Shown one piece after another: positions 42,224-50,995 of a DNA stretch of 64,000 nt. The notes beneath the pieces are model-generated. The model did no database searches and was not told the DNA's origin. It was given only the letters and a program-made list of their open reading frames with translations. Within the stretch, counting starts at the first letter, position 1, and each line of letters starts with the position of its first letter. The translations under genes and the position numbers were made by a program. The DNA is from Nitrospira sp. ND1 (GTDB lineage Bacteria; Nitrospirota; Nitrospiria; Nitrospirales; Nitrospiraceae): assembly GCF_900170025.1 (NCBI RefSeq), contig NZ_FWEX01000006.1:2434671-2498670 (forward strand), written 5' to 3'.

Positions 42224-43312
42224 CTAACAACGGGTCTGAATCTGTGTCAAGGCAACGTGGGCCTCGGACGTATCGAGGCGTCCGAGTTGGCCGCAAGCAC
42301 CCAACACATCGCGGCCACGGCTGCGGCGAAGATAGACGTCCACATGGCCTCGTCGAAGGGTGGCCTGAAACGTTTCAATCGCCGCGTCTGAGGGGCGCCG
42401 ATAGGGATTGCCCGGAAACGGGTTGAAGGCGATCAGGTTGACCTTGCAGCGGAGGCCACGAAGCAGCTTCACTAAGCGGGCGGCATCCTCGGCACGATCA
42501 TTCACGTCTGCGAGGAGGACGTATTCAAAGGTCAGACGATCACGGTCCGCCAGCGGATAGGCCCGACAGGCCTCGAGCAAGGCGTCGAGCGAATGGAGCC
42601 GGTTGGCCGCCGGCATGAGTTGCTGGCGGAGCGCATCGGTGGTCGCATTCAGCGAGATGGCGAGGTTCACCTTGAGGGGGGCTACGTCCTTGATCCGCGA
42701 GGCCAGTCCTGCGGTGGAGATCGTGATGCGGCGACCTGAAAACCCCAAGCCCCAGGTGTTGTTGGTGAGGCGGGTGACGGCATCGGCCACGGCATCCAGG
42801 TTGGCGAGGGGTTCGCCCATGCCCATGAAGACCAGGTTGGTCAGCCGGTGGCCCTCCTGCAAATGGTCCTGGGCGAGGAGGACCTGATCGAGGATCTCAT
42901 GCGCGCGCAGGTTGCGTTGGAGTCCCAGCGTACCGGTCAGGCAGAATCCACAATCGAGCGTGCAGCCGACCTGCGTGGACAGGCAGAGGGTGAGCCGGTC
43001 CTCGTCGGGAATGAGCACACATTCGACTTGATTGCCGTCGGCCAGCGTGAGCACAAATTTCTTGGTGCCATCCTGCGACGAAAAGATTTGGACCGCCGAA
43101 GTCCGTTCGATACTGCAGCTGCCCGTCAGGTACTCCCGGTCCTTCTGCGAGAGATTGCTCATCTCGGCGAACGTGCGGGCACGTTCCTGATAGAGCCAGC
43201 GCAGGATTTGCGACGCGCGATAGGCCGGCCATCCGAGTGATGCGACGAATGCGGCCATCCCGCTTTCGGTCACGGCCAGAAGATTGGTGCGATTATCGGT
43301 CCGTTGGAGCAT
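42224..43312 (-). CDS. rlmN: 23S rRNA/tRNA adenine-C2 methyltransferase RlmN
   Basis: This 362-residue radical-SAM enzyme methylates A2503 of 23S rRNA. The cluster motif CTLDCGFC has three cysteines, and the C-terminal GRDVLGACGQL supplies the methyl-carrying cysteine. The N-terminal ILRWLYQ helix and FSSQDGTKKFVL segment are family-typical. The ATG at 43312 is used in place of 43351 since it keeps a normal N-terminus. It is upstream of the M16 pair on the same strand. Confidence 0.92.
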   Translation of the reverse strand: MLQRTDNRTNLLAVTESGMAAFVASLGWPAYRASQILRWLYQERARTFAEMSNLSQKDREYLTGSCSIERTSAVQIFSSQDGTKKFVLTLADGNQVECVLIPDEDRLTLCLSTQVGCTLDCGFCLTGTLGLQRNLRAHEILDQVLLAQDHLQEGHRLTNLVFMGMGEPLANLDAVADAVTRLTNNTWGLGFSGRRITISTAGLASRIKDVAPLKVNLAISLNATTDALRQQLMPAANRLHSLDALLEACRAYPLADRDRLTFEYVLLADVNDRAEDAARLVKLLRGLRCKVNLIAFNPFPGNPYRRPSDAAIETFQATLRRGHVDVYLRRSRGRDVLGACGQLGRLDTSEAHVALTQIQTRC

Positions 43313-43384
43313 ACCGGAGCCTAGCACAGGCAAAAAACTTGTGACAAGCAAGGCGAACGTGGTCGCGTTTATACAGCGTTCGGC

Positions 43385-43390
43385 TATAAT
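43385..43390 (+). promoter_or_regulatory. Perfect -10 box before the Slt gene
   Basis: TATAAT at 43385-43390 is a perfect -10 hexamer, 34 bases before the GTG start. No good -35 hexamer is found at the usual distance, so an activator may be needed. Confidence 0.4.
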
Positions 43391-43423
43391 AGGGCCGGTT
43401 CACCCTCTTCTCAGGATGAGAAT

Positions 43424-45661
43424 GTGACCGCACTTCCTTGGCGGATCAGCTTGTCGGCTCTTGCCGTGTGGTCTGTGTTGTCGAGCCTGTTCTTGACGGC
43501 CACAGCCGAGTCACCGCGCCCCCTGCCTGTTGCCCCTGCACCCTGCGTCTCCGCGGAAGATTGTTTCCGTTCCGCCGTGGCGCTCAATGAACGTTCGGGA
43601 TCGCCCGTTCAACGCGATCAAACGATGATGCTGAAGATCGACCAGCTGCGGTCGGTGATGGAGCTCTATCCTTCCACGATCTGGGCCAAGCGGGCCGGGG
43701 TGGTGCTGGGCGTCTTGCGGATCGAGCGGGAGCCGGTCGAGGCGGCGAAACTTCTGCGTGTTGTCCAGCCGGACATGCCGGTGCTCGACGACTATCTCCG
43801 CCTCTGGATCGGGGAATCGCTGCTGAAGCAGAACGAACCGATCCAGGCGGCCGAATTGCTGGAGACGATTCCCAAGATCGTGCCGGATTCGAGCCTGATT
43901 GCCAAGGCTGCCTACCGAACAGGCGAAGCCTGGTATAGCGCCAATGTGTGCTTCCGGGCGGTGGACTGGCTGGAGCGGGCTGTGGCGCTTGCGGATAAGG
44001 ACCCGGCGGCTTCGTTGGCCTTGTGGCACCTGGCCGAGTGCTACATTCGGGAGAATCGACTGCCGGAGGCGCGAACCGCGTTGAAGCAACTCTGGCTTCG
44101 CTATCCCCACTCGCCTGAAGCGCGGGAGGCGAAAGCCCGGTTGGATACGGCACTGGGCGGAGAATCCTGGACCCCAACGGCCGAAGATCATTCAATTCGC
44201 GCACAGGCCTTTCTGGGGCTGGCCATGCAAGCGGAGGCGGTCGAAGAGCTGCGCCGCTTTCTGGTGATGGCTCCCGGGCACCCCCGCCGGTTTGATGCCC
44301 GCTTGAAGTTGGGCGTGGCCTACGTCCGGCTCAAGCAATATGACCAGGCCCGTGAGACGTTTCGCGGGTTAGTGGCGGATCGGGTGCAGGAATCATCCGA
44401 GGCCACGGTATGGTTGGCGCGGGTCTATCTGCGGCAGAATCAGGGCGACAAGCTTATCGCCTTGGCGCGATCGGTCGCGCAAGGGTCCCTTGGGGGCGAC
44501 CAGCGGGCGATGGTGCACCTCTTCGCCGGAGTGTGGTTGGAGGATCAGGGGCAATTCGATGAGGCGATCGGCATGTTCCGGCTGGTCGCGAAGCTGGGGG
44601 ATTCGGCGAGTCAGCGTGCGGAAGGTCTCTGGCGTGCCGGGTGGGCGCAATATCGGACAGCCCGGTATCGGGACGCAGCCGAGACGTTTCGATCCGTTGT
44701 GGAGTTGCATGTCAACGGCTTTGAGCCTCAGGCAATGTATTGGGCGGCGAGGGCCGACGAGCGCGAAAAAAATACCACCGTTGCCGATCAATACACACGC
44801 CTCTGTCAGCGGCACGCCTACAGTTACTACTGCCAGTTGGCTGCACGGCGAGTTTCGTTGCCGCCGGTCACGCCGGTTGCGACAGACGCGGAGCGTCCGG
44901 CAGGCGATGAGGCTTCACGATTGCCGGAGAATCGGCGTCCTGAGATCGAACGGCACGTGGTCTATCAACGTGGAATCGAGCTCAAGATATTGGGGTTCGC
45001 CCAGGATGCGGCTCGCGAACTTGGCTCTCTCACAGAGCAGTATAGTCGTGACCCGGAGGTGCTGCTGGCCTTCTCGACGTTGCTCAGTGAAGTGGGGGCG
45101 TACCATCCAGCCTTACGCGTGGCAAAAGTTCACTTTAAGGAGAAGCTGGAACGCAGCGGTTTGCCGACCGCGCCAGCCTTGTGGACCGTGGCCTACCCGA
45201 CCGGCCTGCTCCCGACGATCACCGCGCAGGGTGTCACTGCGGTTGACCCCTACCTGGCTGCCGCGATCATTCGCGAGGAGAGCCAGTACGATGAGAAGGC
45301 TGTCTCGATGGTGGGAGCCGTGGGGTTGATGCAGTTGATGCCGGTCACGGCGAATGCCGTGGCACAGCGGTACGGGTTTCCCGCGGTCGGACGGGAAGAA
45401 CTGTTCGACCAGGAAACCAACATTCGACTGGGGGTGCGGTATCTGGGGCAATTGCTCGAGCAATACAGCGGGAACCTGGCCCATGCCGTCGCGGCCTACA
45501 ACGCCGGCCCGATTGCCGTGAACAATTGGATCGCAGTGCATCGAGGACGGGAGCAGGACGAGTTCGTGGAACTCATTCCGTATCAGGAAACGCGGTTGTA
45601 CGTGAAACGGGTCTTGCGCAGCTATGGAGAATATCGCCGTCTCCATAACGGCACGTCGTAG
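43424..45661 (+). CDS. slt: Soluble lytic murein transglycosylase with TPR-like repeats
   Basis: The 745-residue periplasmic enzyme has a signal peptide (SLFLTATA), about 500 residues of TPR-like helical pairs (for example AAKLLRVVQPDMPVLDDYLRLWIGESLL, QYRTARYRDAAETFRSVVEL) that form a ring-like superhelix, and a C-terminal SLT domain: AAIIREESQYDEKAVSMVGAVGLMQLMP with catalytic Glu in REES, then AYNAGPIAVNNW. This is the Slt70 architecture; it cuts glycan strands exolytically. GTG 43424 follows an AGGATGAGA site. Confidence 0.9.
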   Translation: MTALPWRISLSALAVWSVLSSLFLTATAESPRPLPVAPAPCVSAEDCFRSAVALNERSGSPVQRDQTMMLKIDQLRSVMELYPSTIWAKRAGVVLGVLRIEREPVEAAKLLRVVQPDMPVLDDYLRLWIGESLLKQNEPIQAAELLETIPKIVPDSSLIAKAAYRTGEAWYSANVCFRAVDWLERAVALADKDPAASLALWHLAECYIRENRLPEARTALKQLWLRYPHSPEAREAKARLDTALGGESWTPTAEDHSIRAQAFLGLAMQAEAVEELRRFLVMAPGHPRRFDARLKLGVAYVRLKQYDQARETFRGLVADRVQESSEATVWLARVYLRQNQGDKLIALARSVAQGSLGGDQRAMVHLFAGVWLEDQGQFDEAIGMFRLVAKLGDSASQRAEGLWRAGWAQYRTARYRDAAETFRSVVELHVNGFEPQAMYWAARADEREKNTTVADQYTRLCQRHAYSYYCQLAARRVSLPPVTPVATDAERPAGDEASRLPENRRPEIERHVVYQRGIELKILGFAQDAARELGSLTEQYSRDPEVLLAFSTLLSEVGAYHPALRVAKVHFKEKLERSGLPTAPALWTVAYPTGLLPTITAQGVTAVDPYLAAAIIREESQYDEKAVSMVGAVGLMQLMPVTANAVAQRYGFPAVGREELFDQETNIRLGVRYLGQLLEQYSGNLAHAVAAYNAGPIAVNNWIAVHRGREQDEFVELIPYQETRLYVKRVLRSYGEYRRLHNGTS

Positions 45662-45674
45662 CGGGGCCGTTTTC

Positions 45675-45703
45675 TTGACAAGCCGGAGCGAACTTTCTAT
45701 ATT
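45675..45703 (+). promoter_or_regulatory. Strong sigma-70 promoter for zapB-zapA
   Basis: Perfect TTGACA (45675-45680), 17 bases, TATATT (45698-45703). It lies 53 bases before the zapB ATG and starts just after the Slt stop. Confidence 0.65.
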
Positions 45704-45755
45704 TCGCCCCCGTCACCCAACGTGTTCGACCACCACTTTGATGTGAGGAAATACC

Positions 45756-46010
45756 ATGACGTTAGATCATCTCGACGCCCTTGAAATTCGGATTCGCGAT
45801 TTGGTGAAGCTGGTGCAGGATCTCAAGCGGAAAAATGCCTCATTAGAGGATGACTTGCGTCTGGCGCGGGAGCGGGTTGCGGTTCGTGATGACGAAAACC
45901 GACGCTGGGAACAGGAGCGGATCGATATCCGTTCACGGATCGAGAAAGTCCTGGGCGAGATCGATCTGTTGGAATGCCTGGATGAACCCAAGGAGGTGGC
46001 TGTTGACTAA
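45756..46010 (+). CDS. zapB: ZapB-like coiled-coil cell-division protein
   Basis: The 84-residue protein is almost all coiled coil (LEIRIRDLVKLVQDLKRKNASLEDDLRLARERVAVRDDENRRWEQERIDIRSRIEKVLGEID), fitting ZapB/DUF904-type proteins that tie ZapA-bundled FtsZ to the division site. It overlaps zapA by eight bases, so both proteins are made from one transcript. Confidence 0.8.
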   Translation: MTLDHLDALEIRIRDLVKLVQDLKRKNASLEDDLRLARERVAVRDDENRRWEQERIDIRSRIEKVLGEIDLLECLDEPKEVAVD

Positions 46011-46299
46011 GACCATTGACGTGGAGATCTATGGCCAGCGGTACAGCATCAACGGGGAAGCGGACGAATCGTACGTGAAGCAATTGGCCGATATGGTCGA
46101 TAAGCAGATGAAACAGGTGGCGGCCGGCATGCGGTCGGCCACCCCGGCCAAGTTGGCCGTCCTTGCCGCATTCAACCTTGCCCACGAATTGATGGAATCA
46201 GAGCGAAAGTCCCGGCAGGGAGAGGCCGACGCGGATCGTCGGGTGGCCTCCCTGATGGAATCGATCGATCAGCAGATGCCGTCCATCCTGTCACGGTGA
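46003..46299 (+). CDS. zapA: Cell-division protein ZapA (TTG start)
   Basis: The 98-residue protein begins TKTIDVEIYGQRYSINGEADESYVKQLADMVDKQM, the conserved ZapA N-domain, followed by a coiled coil (NLAHELMESERKSRQGEADADRRV). ZapA binds and bundles FtsZ. The start is TTG at 46003 with AAGGAGG (45990-45996) six bases ahead; a longer frame upstream has no ZapA sequence. It overlaps the zapB stop. Confidence 0.88.
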   Translation: MTKTIDVEIYGQRYSINGEADESYVKQLADMVDKQMKQVAAGMRSATPAKLAVLAAFNLAHELMESERKSRQGEADADRRVASLMESIDQQMPSILSR

Positions 46300-46852
46300 G
46301 TTTCGCCTTGCTTTCACTGTACTGCTTTGTTATCGTTTCTGTGTTGTATTGACCTGAGGGTCAACAAGAGCAGGAGAGGAAAGGAAGCTTCGAACAAGGA
46401 CGGAAAATCTGACGACGGTTTTTGAGCGCTAAACATATGGAATCGCTGGTTTTTGTGCTGTTATTCACAGTGGTCGTGATGGTGTGGATGAGAGAAGGCT
46501 CCCAGGCTGGCATGTCTGTTCGACAGGTGTGTTCGCAACGTGTAGCAAGGGGCGAAGAGCAGGTGCTGGCGGATGGGCTATGGCCTGCGCTGTGCTCGCA
46601 ACCTGTGACGATCCCCGACCGGGGGGCTTGGTCTGTGCGCCTTCGATGTGACAGACGTATTGATTCGGGTCGAAGTCGACCACTCCTCCACGTGAATTGA
46701 CGGCGGCGATTCCACGCTTCGTTTCTACTGGCTCAAGAAGTCAGATGTTTCCCCCTCACGCGTAGACATTCCTTTCTCACGCTCCTTGCTCTCCCTTTAA
46801 CACTGGCTGTGACTATTCGCAGGGTGACAGTGTTTACTGTCCCGCTGCCGTA
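46300..46852. other. Long intergenic gap between zapA and rny
   Basis: Besides the 6S RNA candidate the gap holds a small perfect hairpin TTGACC-TGAG-GGTCAA (46349-46364) after zapA and a second hairpin GACAGT-GTTT-ACTGTC (46826-46841) just before the rny ribosome site. No protein gene is supported. Confidence 0.5.
46515..46715 (+). ncRNA. ssrS: Possible 6S RNA (ssrS)
   Basis: The gap between zapA and rny is about 550 bases, too long for this dense region. The segment TGTTCGCAA near 46529 followed by GGCGGC near 46702 resembles the two conserved strands of the 6S RNA closing stem, and GCAGG/CCTGC inside forms a hairpin. In many bacteria ssrS lies next to zapA. I cannot build a complete fold, and no clear promoter was found, so this rests on synteny and short matches. 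A 92-codon open frame overlaps but has no family features. Confidence 0.35.
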
Positions 46853-46860
46853 AGGGAGGT
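46826..46860 (+). promoter_or_regulatory. Leader hairpin plus ribosome site deciding an ATT start for rny
   Basis: The hairpin GACAGT-GTTT-ACTGTC (46826-46841) precedes the strong ribosome site AAGGGAGGT (46852-46860). The only GTG in the frame (46859-46861) lies inside that site and cannot be used with it. ATT at 46868 is in frame and has ideal spacing of seven bases. Confidence 0.6.
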
Positions 46861-46867
46861 GGTTCCC

Positions 46868-48436
46868 ATTTCTCTCAGCGTTGTTGCGTACATTTTTGTC
46901 GGATTAGTGGGAGCGGTCCTGGGTGCCGGGTTGTATGAGGTCTTTCGCCGTCGGTCGGCGTTGGCTCGTCGTGCCGAGGCCGAGGATCAGTCGGCGCAGA
47001 TCGTTCAATCGGCTCAGCGTGAAGCAGAGAATCTCGTCAAAGAGGCCAAGCTGGAGGCCAAGGATCTGGTCTTTCAGGCCAGGATCGAACTCGAAAAGGA
47101 ACAAAAGGCCAAGCTGGCCGAAGTTTCCAATTCGGAACGGCGTGTGTCCCAACGGGAAGAGGGACTCGATCGCAAGCTCGGCTTGCTTGAGAAGCGGGAT
47201 CAGGAAGCGCTCAAGCGTGAGCAGGACTTATTGAAGCGTGAGGAGACACTGGTACAGAAGGACGCGGCCTGCGCGCAGGCGCTGAAACAGCATCGCGAGG
47301 CCCTTGAGCGGGTGGCCGGCTTGACGGCTGAGGAAGCGAAGCGGCAACTGATTCAGGATCTGGATAGTCAGGCGCGGTTGGAAGCGGCCGGCCTGGCCAA
47401 GCGCCTGCTCGAAGAGGCCAAGGAAAATGCCGACCGGGAGGCGCGGGAAATCATCGCCAGCTCGATTCAACGAGTGACCCGGGATTATGTGAATGAAGCC
47501 ACTATCTCCGTGGTGCCGATTGCCAACGATGCCATGAAGGGCCGGATTATCGGTCGAGAGGGGCGGAATATCCGGGCGATCGAGGCGGCGACGGGGATCG
47601 ACCTCATTATCGATGAAACGCCGGAGGCGGTTATTATTTCAGGGTTCGATCCGCTTCGTCGTGAGATTGCCAAGGTCTCGCTTGAGCGGCTCATGCACGA
47701 CGGCCGAATCCATCCGACGCGCATTGAAGAGATCGTCGAAAAGGTGAAGGTCGATATCGAGAAGCTGATGATCGAAGAGGCTGAAAAGGTGATCTTCGAG
47801 GTTGGCTTGTCTGATTTTCATCCCGAGTTGGTCAAGGTGTTGGGACGGCTCAAGTACCGAACCAGCTATGGGCAGAATAATCTGTACCATGCGCGGGAAG
47901 CGGCCTACATCTGCGGCATCATGGCCTCCGAGTTGAAACTCGACGTGAAACTCGCCAAGCGCGGCGCCTTGTTGCACGATATCGGAAAGGCCGTCAGTCA
48001 CGAAGAAGAAGGGCCGCATGCCATGCTGGGTGCGGAGATCGCCAAGAAGTACGGCGAAAACGCCAAAGTGGTGAATGCCATTGCGGCGCATCACGAACAG
48101 GTTGAGCCCATTTGTCCGGAGACCGTACTGGTGGCGGCGGCGGAAGCGCTGTCGGCGGCGCGGCCGGGGGCACGCCGTGAAGCCCTGGAGTCGTATGTCA
48201 AGCGGTTGGAGAAGTTGGAGTCGCTGGCGACCGTTCACAAGGGTGTGCAGAAGGCCTATGCGATTCAAGCGGGTCGTGAAATTCGTGTCATTGTGAAGCA
48301 GGAAGATTTGACGGACCCGGAATGTTTCCAGTTGTCCCGGGATCTGGCAAAGAAGATTGAGCAGGAGCTGACCTATCCGGGGCAAATCAAGGTGACGGTG
48401 ATCCGGGAGAGCCGGTTCGTCGATTTTGCGAAATGA
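46868..48436 (+). CDS. rny: Ribonuclease Y
   Basis: The 522-residue endonuclease initiates mRNA decay at the membrane. It has one N-terminal transmembrane helix (about 3-23), a coiled coil (residues 30-200), a KH domain (GRIIGREGRNIRAIEAATGIDLIIDETPEAVIISGF) and an HD domain (GALLHDIGKAVSHEEEGPHAMLGAEI) that binds divalent metal. No ATG or TTG start is found before the transmembrane helix. ATT 46868 with perfect ribosome-site spacing is the most likely start; GTG 46859 overlaps the ribosome site. ymdB-like follows after 10 bases. Confidence 0.9.
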   Translation: MSLSVVAYIFVGLVGAVLGAGLYEVFRRRSALARRAEAEDQSAQIVQSAQREAENLVKEAKLEAKDLVFQARIELEKEQKAKLAEVSNSERRVSQREEGLDRKLGLLEKRDQEALKREQDLLKREETLVQKDAACAQALKQHREALERVAGLTAEEAKRQLIQDLDSQARLEAAGLAKRLLEEAKENADREAREIIASSIQRVTRDYVNEATISVVPIANDAMKGRIIGREGRNIRAIEAATGIDLIIDETPEAVIISGFDPLRREIAKVSLERLMHDGRIHPTRIEEIVEKVKVDIEKLMIEEAEKVIFEVGLSDFHPELVKVLGRLKYRTSYGQNNLYHAREAAYICGIMASELKLDVKLAKRGALLHDIGKAVSHEEEGPHAMLGAEIAKKYGENAKVVNAIAAHHEQVEPICPETVLVAAAEALSAARPGARREALESYVKRLEKLESLATVHKGVQKAYAIQAGREIRVIVKQEDLTDPECFQLSRDLAKKIEQELTYPGQIKVTVIRESRFVDFAK

Positions 48437-48446
48437 GCGAACGGTT

Positions 48447-49226
48447 ATGAAGGTTCTGATGATCGGCGATATCATGGGCGAGCCAGGGCGTCGGTCCGTG
48501 GCTCGCCTCCTGCCGAAACTGATTGCCAACCATTCCATCGATGTTGTGGTCGGCAACGGCGAGAACGTGGCCGGCGGATTCGGTATTACTCCGGACCTGG
48601 TGGACGATCTTTTCGATCTCGGGGTGTCGGTCATCACCACGGGGAATCATGCGTGGGACAAGAAGGAAATCCTCGATGTGTTTCCTCGTGAACCGCGTCT
48701 CTTGCGTCCTGCGAATTATCCCACCGGAGTGCCGGGCCGAGGCAGTTATGTGTTTACCACGCCCGGCGGCGAATCGTTGGGTGTCCTGCATTTGATGGGG
48801 CGGGCGTTCATGCCGACGATCGACTGTCCGTTTCAGGTCGCGAAGCGGGAAATCGAACGTCTCAAGACGCAGGTCTCCGCGATCGTGGTCGATATGCATG
48901 CCGAGGCGACGTCTGAAAAGATGGCGATGGGGCATTACTTGGATGGGCTGGTGACGGTTGTGGCGGGGACGCACACCCATGTGCAGACGGCCGATGAGCA
49001 AATCCTTCCGAAAGGCACGGCGTACATCACGGATATCGGCATGACCGGCCCGCTTCATTCGGTGATCGGAATTAAAAAAGAACTGGCGATCGAAAAGTTT
49101 CTCACCGGAATGCCGCGGCGCTTTGAAGTGGCCTCGGGTCCCGTCGTCTTCTGCGCGGTATTGATGGAACTGGATGCCACGCTCGGCAAGGCTTTGTCGA
49201 TCGAACGAATCCGAGTGGTGGATTGA
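48447..49226 (+). CDS. YmdB-like metallophosphoesterase (TIGR00282)
   Basis: The 259-residue enzyme shows metal-binding motifs GDIMGEPGRR, GNGENVAGG, TTGNHAWD, and THTHVQTAD. In Firmicutes the neighbour of rny is YmdB, a 2',3'-cAMP phosphodiesterase that helps regulate RNase Y targets. Synteny with rny here supports the same role. ATG 48447 is preferred over 48426, which would overlap the rny stop. Confidence 0.87.
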   Translation: MKVLMIGDIMGEPGRRSVARLLPKLIANHSIDVVVGNGENVAGGFGITPDLVDDLFDLGVSVITTGNHAWDKKEILDVFPREPRLLRPANYPTGVPGRGSYVFTTPGGESLGVLHLMGRAFMPTIDCPFQVAKREIERLKTQVSAIVVDMHAEATSEKMAMGHYLDGLVTVVAGTHTHVQTADEQILPKGTAYITDIGMTGPLHSVIGIKKELAIEKFLTGMPRRFEVASGPVVFCAVLMELDATLGKALSIERIRVVD

Positions 49227-49263
49227 TCTGTTCGCCTAGCCATTGTCTCAGGCTCGGTAAGCT

Positions 49264-50622
49264 ATGACCGGCCAAACCCTTCCGCTCCCTCTGCTTCTTT
49301 CCGTATCCGACGTGACGCGACTGATCCGTGATTCCCTGGAAGCGCAATTCCGGGATATCTGGATCGAGGGCGAAATTACCAACCTTCGCGCACCGTCTTC
49401 CGGACACCTGTATTTCACATTGAAAGATGAGCAGAGCCAGCTTCGCGGGGTGCTCTTTCGATCCGGGGCCTCGCGGCTTCGGTTCACCCTGCAGGAGGGC
49501 CTGGTGATCGTCGCGCGCGGGCGCATCTCGGTGTATGAGCCGCGTGGCGAGTATCAACTGATCGTCGACTCGCTGGAACCGAAGGGCGTCGGGGCGTTTC
49601 AACTGGCGTTCGAGCAACTCAAGGAGCGGTTGGCGCGAGAAGGATTGTTCGACGAGGCGCGAAAGCGTCCCCTGCCTCCCTTCCCACGCACGGTGGGCGT
49701 GGTGACCTCTCGCACCGGGGCAGCGGTCCGCGATATTGTGGCGGTCCTCCGTCGCCGCTGTCCGGTCGCGAATATTCTCATCGCTTCCGTGCCGGTCCAG
49801 GGCGAGGGAGCCGCCGAGCAGATTGCGGAGGCGATCACGACGTTAAGCGGAATGCCCCAGGTTGAGGTGATGATCGTCGGGCGTGGAGGCGGCGCCTCAG
49901 AGGATTTGTGGGCGTTCAACGAAGAAGTGGTCGTTCGCGCCATTGTGCAGTCGAGGGTCCCGGTCGTGTCTGCGGTGGGGCATGAAATCGATGTGACCCT
50001 TGCCGACTTTGCCGCGGACTATCGGGCTCCGACACCCTCGGCTGCGGCCGAGGCGGTGGTGCCGGTGTTGGACGAGATCGTGGAGCGACTAGGCGAGATG
50101 TCTGATCGTCTGTATCGAGTCGTGCGCACTTTGTTGGAGATGCAGCGCCATCGGTTCGAGCGATCGGTTGGAGTGATGCGCGACATGCGCTTTCGAGTGC
50201 AGGCGCATGCCCAGCATCTCGATGAATTGCGAGACGGATTGACGCGCACGCTGACCGAACGATTAACTCTGCTCCACCGGGGGATGGTGGTGCGGCAACA
50301 TGCCTTGCTGGCTCAAGGACCGCACAACCGGATTCAGACCGCGCTGGTGGTGATCCCGCAACTGTATAAACGGTTGGAGCAAGAAGCCAGACGGGGACTT
50401 TTGTCCAGGCGGCAAGCGGTTGCGTCGTACATGATGGCTTTGGACGCTCTCAGTCCATTGGCGATCTTAAGCCGCGGGTATAGCGTCATCCAGGCAATTC
50501 CGTCCGGGCGGATCGTCCGGCTGGCGTCAGACGTGGCGGTGGGGGATGTGGTGCAGGCGCGGCTGGCCGAGGGGCGTCTGTTGTGTCTCGTCAGTGAGGT
50601 GCTGCCGCCTTCGATGCCTTGA
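49264..50622 (+). CDS. xseA: Exodeoxyribonuclease VII large subunit
   Basis: The 452-residue nuclease has an N-terminal OB fold (LSVSDVTRLIRDSLEAQFRDIWIEGEITNLRAPSSGHLYFTLKDE) and the catalytic domain with VVTSRTGAAVRDI, IVGRGGGASEDLWAFNEE, and SAVGHEIDVTLADFAADYRAPTPSAAAE. A helical segment and a C-terminal LSRGYSV strand follow. It degrades single-stranded DNA to oligonucleotides. xseB lies 39 bases downstream. Confidence 0.94.
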   Translation: MTGQTLPLPLLLSVSDVTRLIRDSLEAQFRDIWIEGEITNLRAPSSGHLYFTLKDEQSQLRGVLFRSGASRLRFTLQEGLVIVARGRISVYEPRGEYQLIVDSLEPKGVGAFQLAFEQLKERLAREGLFDEARKRPLPPFPRTVGVVTSRTGAAVRDIVAVLRRRCPVANILIASVPVQGEGAAEQIAEAITTLSGMPQVEVMIVGRGGGASEDLWAFNEEVVVRAIVQSRVPVVSAVGHEIDVTLADFAADYRAPTPSAAAEAVVPVLDEIVERLGEMSDRLYRVVRTLLEMQRHRFERSVGVMRDMRFRVQAHAQHLDELRDGLTRTLTERLTLLHRGMVVRQHALLAQGPHNRIQTALVVIPQLYKRLEQEARRGLLSRRQAVASYMMALDALSPLAILSRGYSVIQAIPSGRIVRLASDVAVGDVVQARLAEGRLLCLVSEVLPPSMP

Positions 50623-50661
50623 CCTCACCGGTGGGGCAGGCAATAATGTTCTGTTTGATGA

Positions 50662-50928
50662 ATGAGCAAGGGAGTGGTTGTGGCTGCCGTGAAGTTTGAA
50701 TATGCAATGGCACGATTGGAAACGATTGTTGCCGAACTTGAAAAGGGCGATCTTCCTCTCGATGACTCGCTGAAGATTTTCGAGGAGGGGATTCGGTTGT
50801 CCAAGACCTGCCTGAAGATGCTGGAGGATGCCGAGCGGAAGGTTGAAATCCTGGTGCAAGAGAAGGACGGCAAGAAGCGGATTCAAGCGTTTTCTCCCGA
50901 TGAGGATGAGCCGGAGCGCCCTCAGTAA
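50662..50928 (+). CDS. xseB: Exodeoxyribonuclease VII small subunit
   Basis: The 88-residue subunit has the XseB signature FEYAMARLETIVAELEKGDLPLDDSLKIFEEGI followed by a coiled helix (CLKMLEDAERKVEIL). Several copies bind each XseA. Its start at ATG 50662 adds a short flexible N-terminus (SKGVVVAAV). Confidence 0.93.
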   Translation: MSKGVVVAAVKFEYAMARLETIVAELEKGDLPLDDSLKIFEEGIRLSKTCLKMLEDAERKVEILVQEKDGKKRIQAFSPDEDEPERPQ

Positions 50929-50995
50929 CGGTCTGATCGATGCACGGGCTTTCACGTTGCCCGTGTCTGTCGCAATTAAACTTCCATCACAGCCT

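Noticed and set aside
46422..46700. 92-codon frame between zapA and rny
   Set aside because: It has a hydrophobic start but no ribosome site, and its second half is random-looking; a structured RNA is at least as likely.
47639..48640. 333-codon open frame opposite rny and the ymdB-like gene
   Set aside because: It spans the junction of two real genes and has no recognisable sequence.
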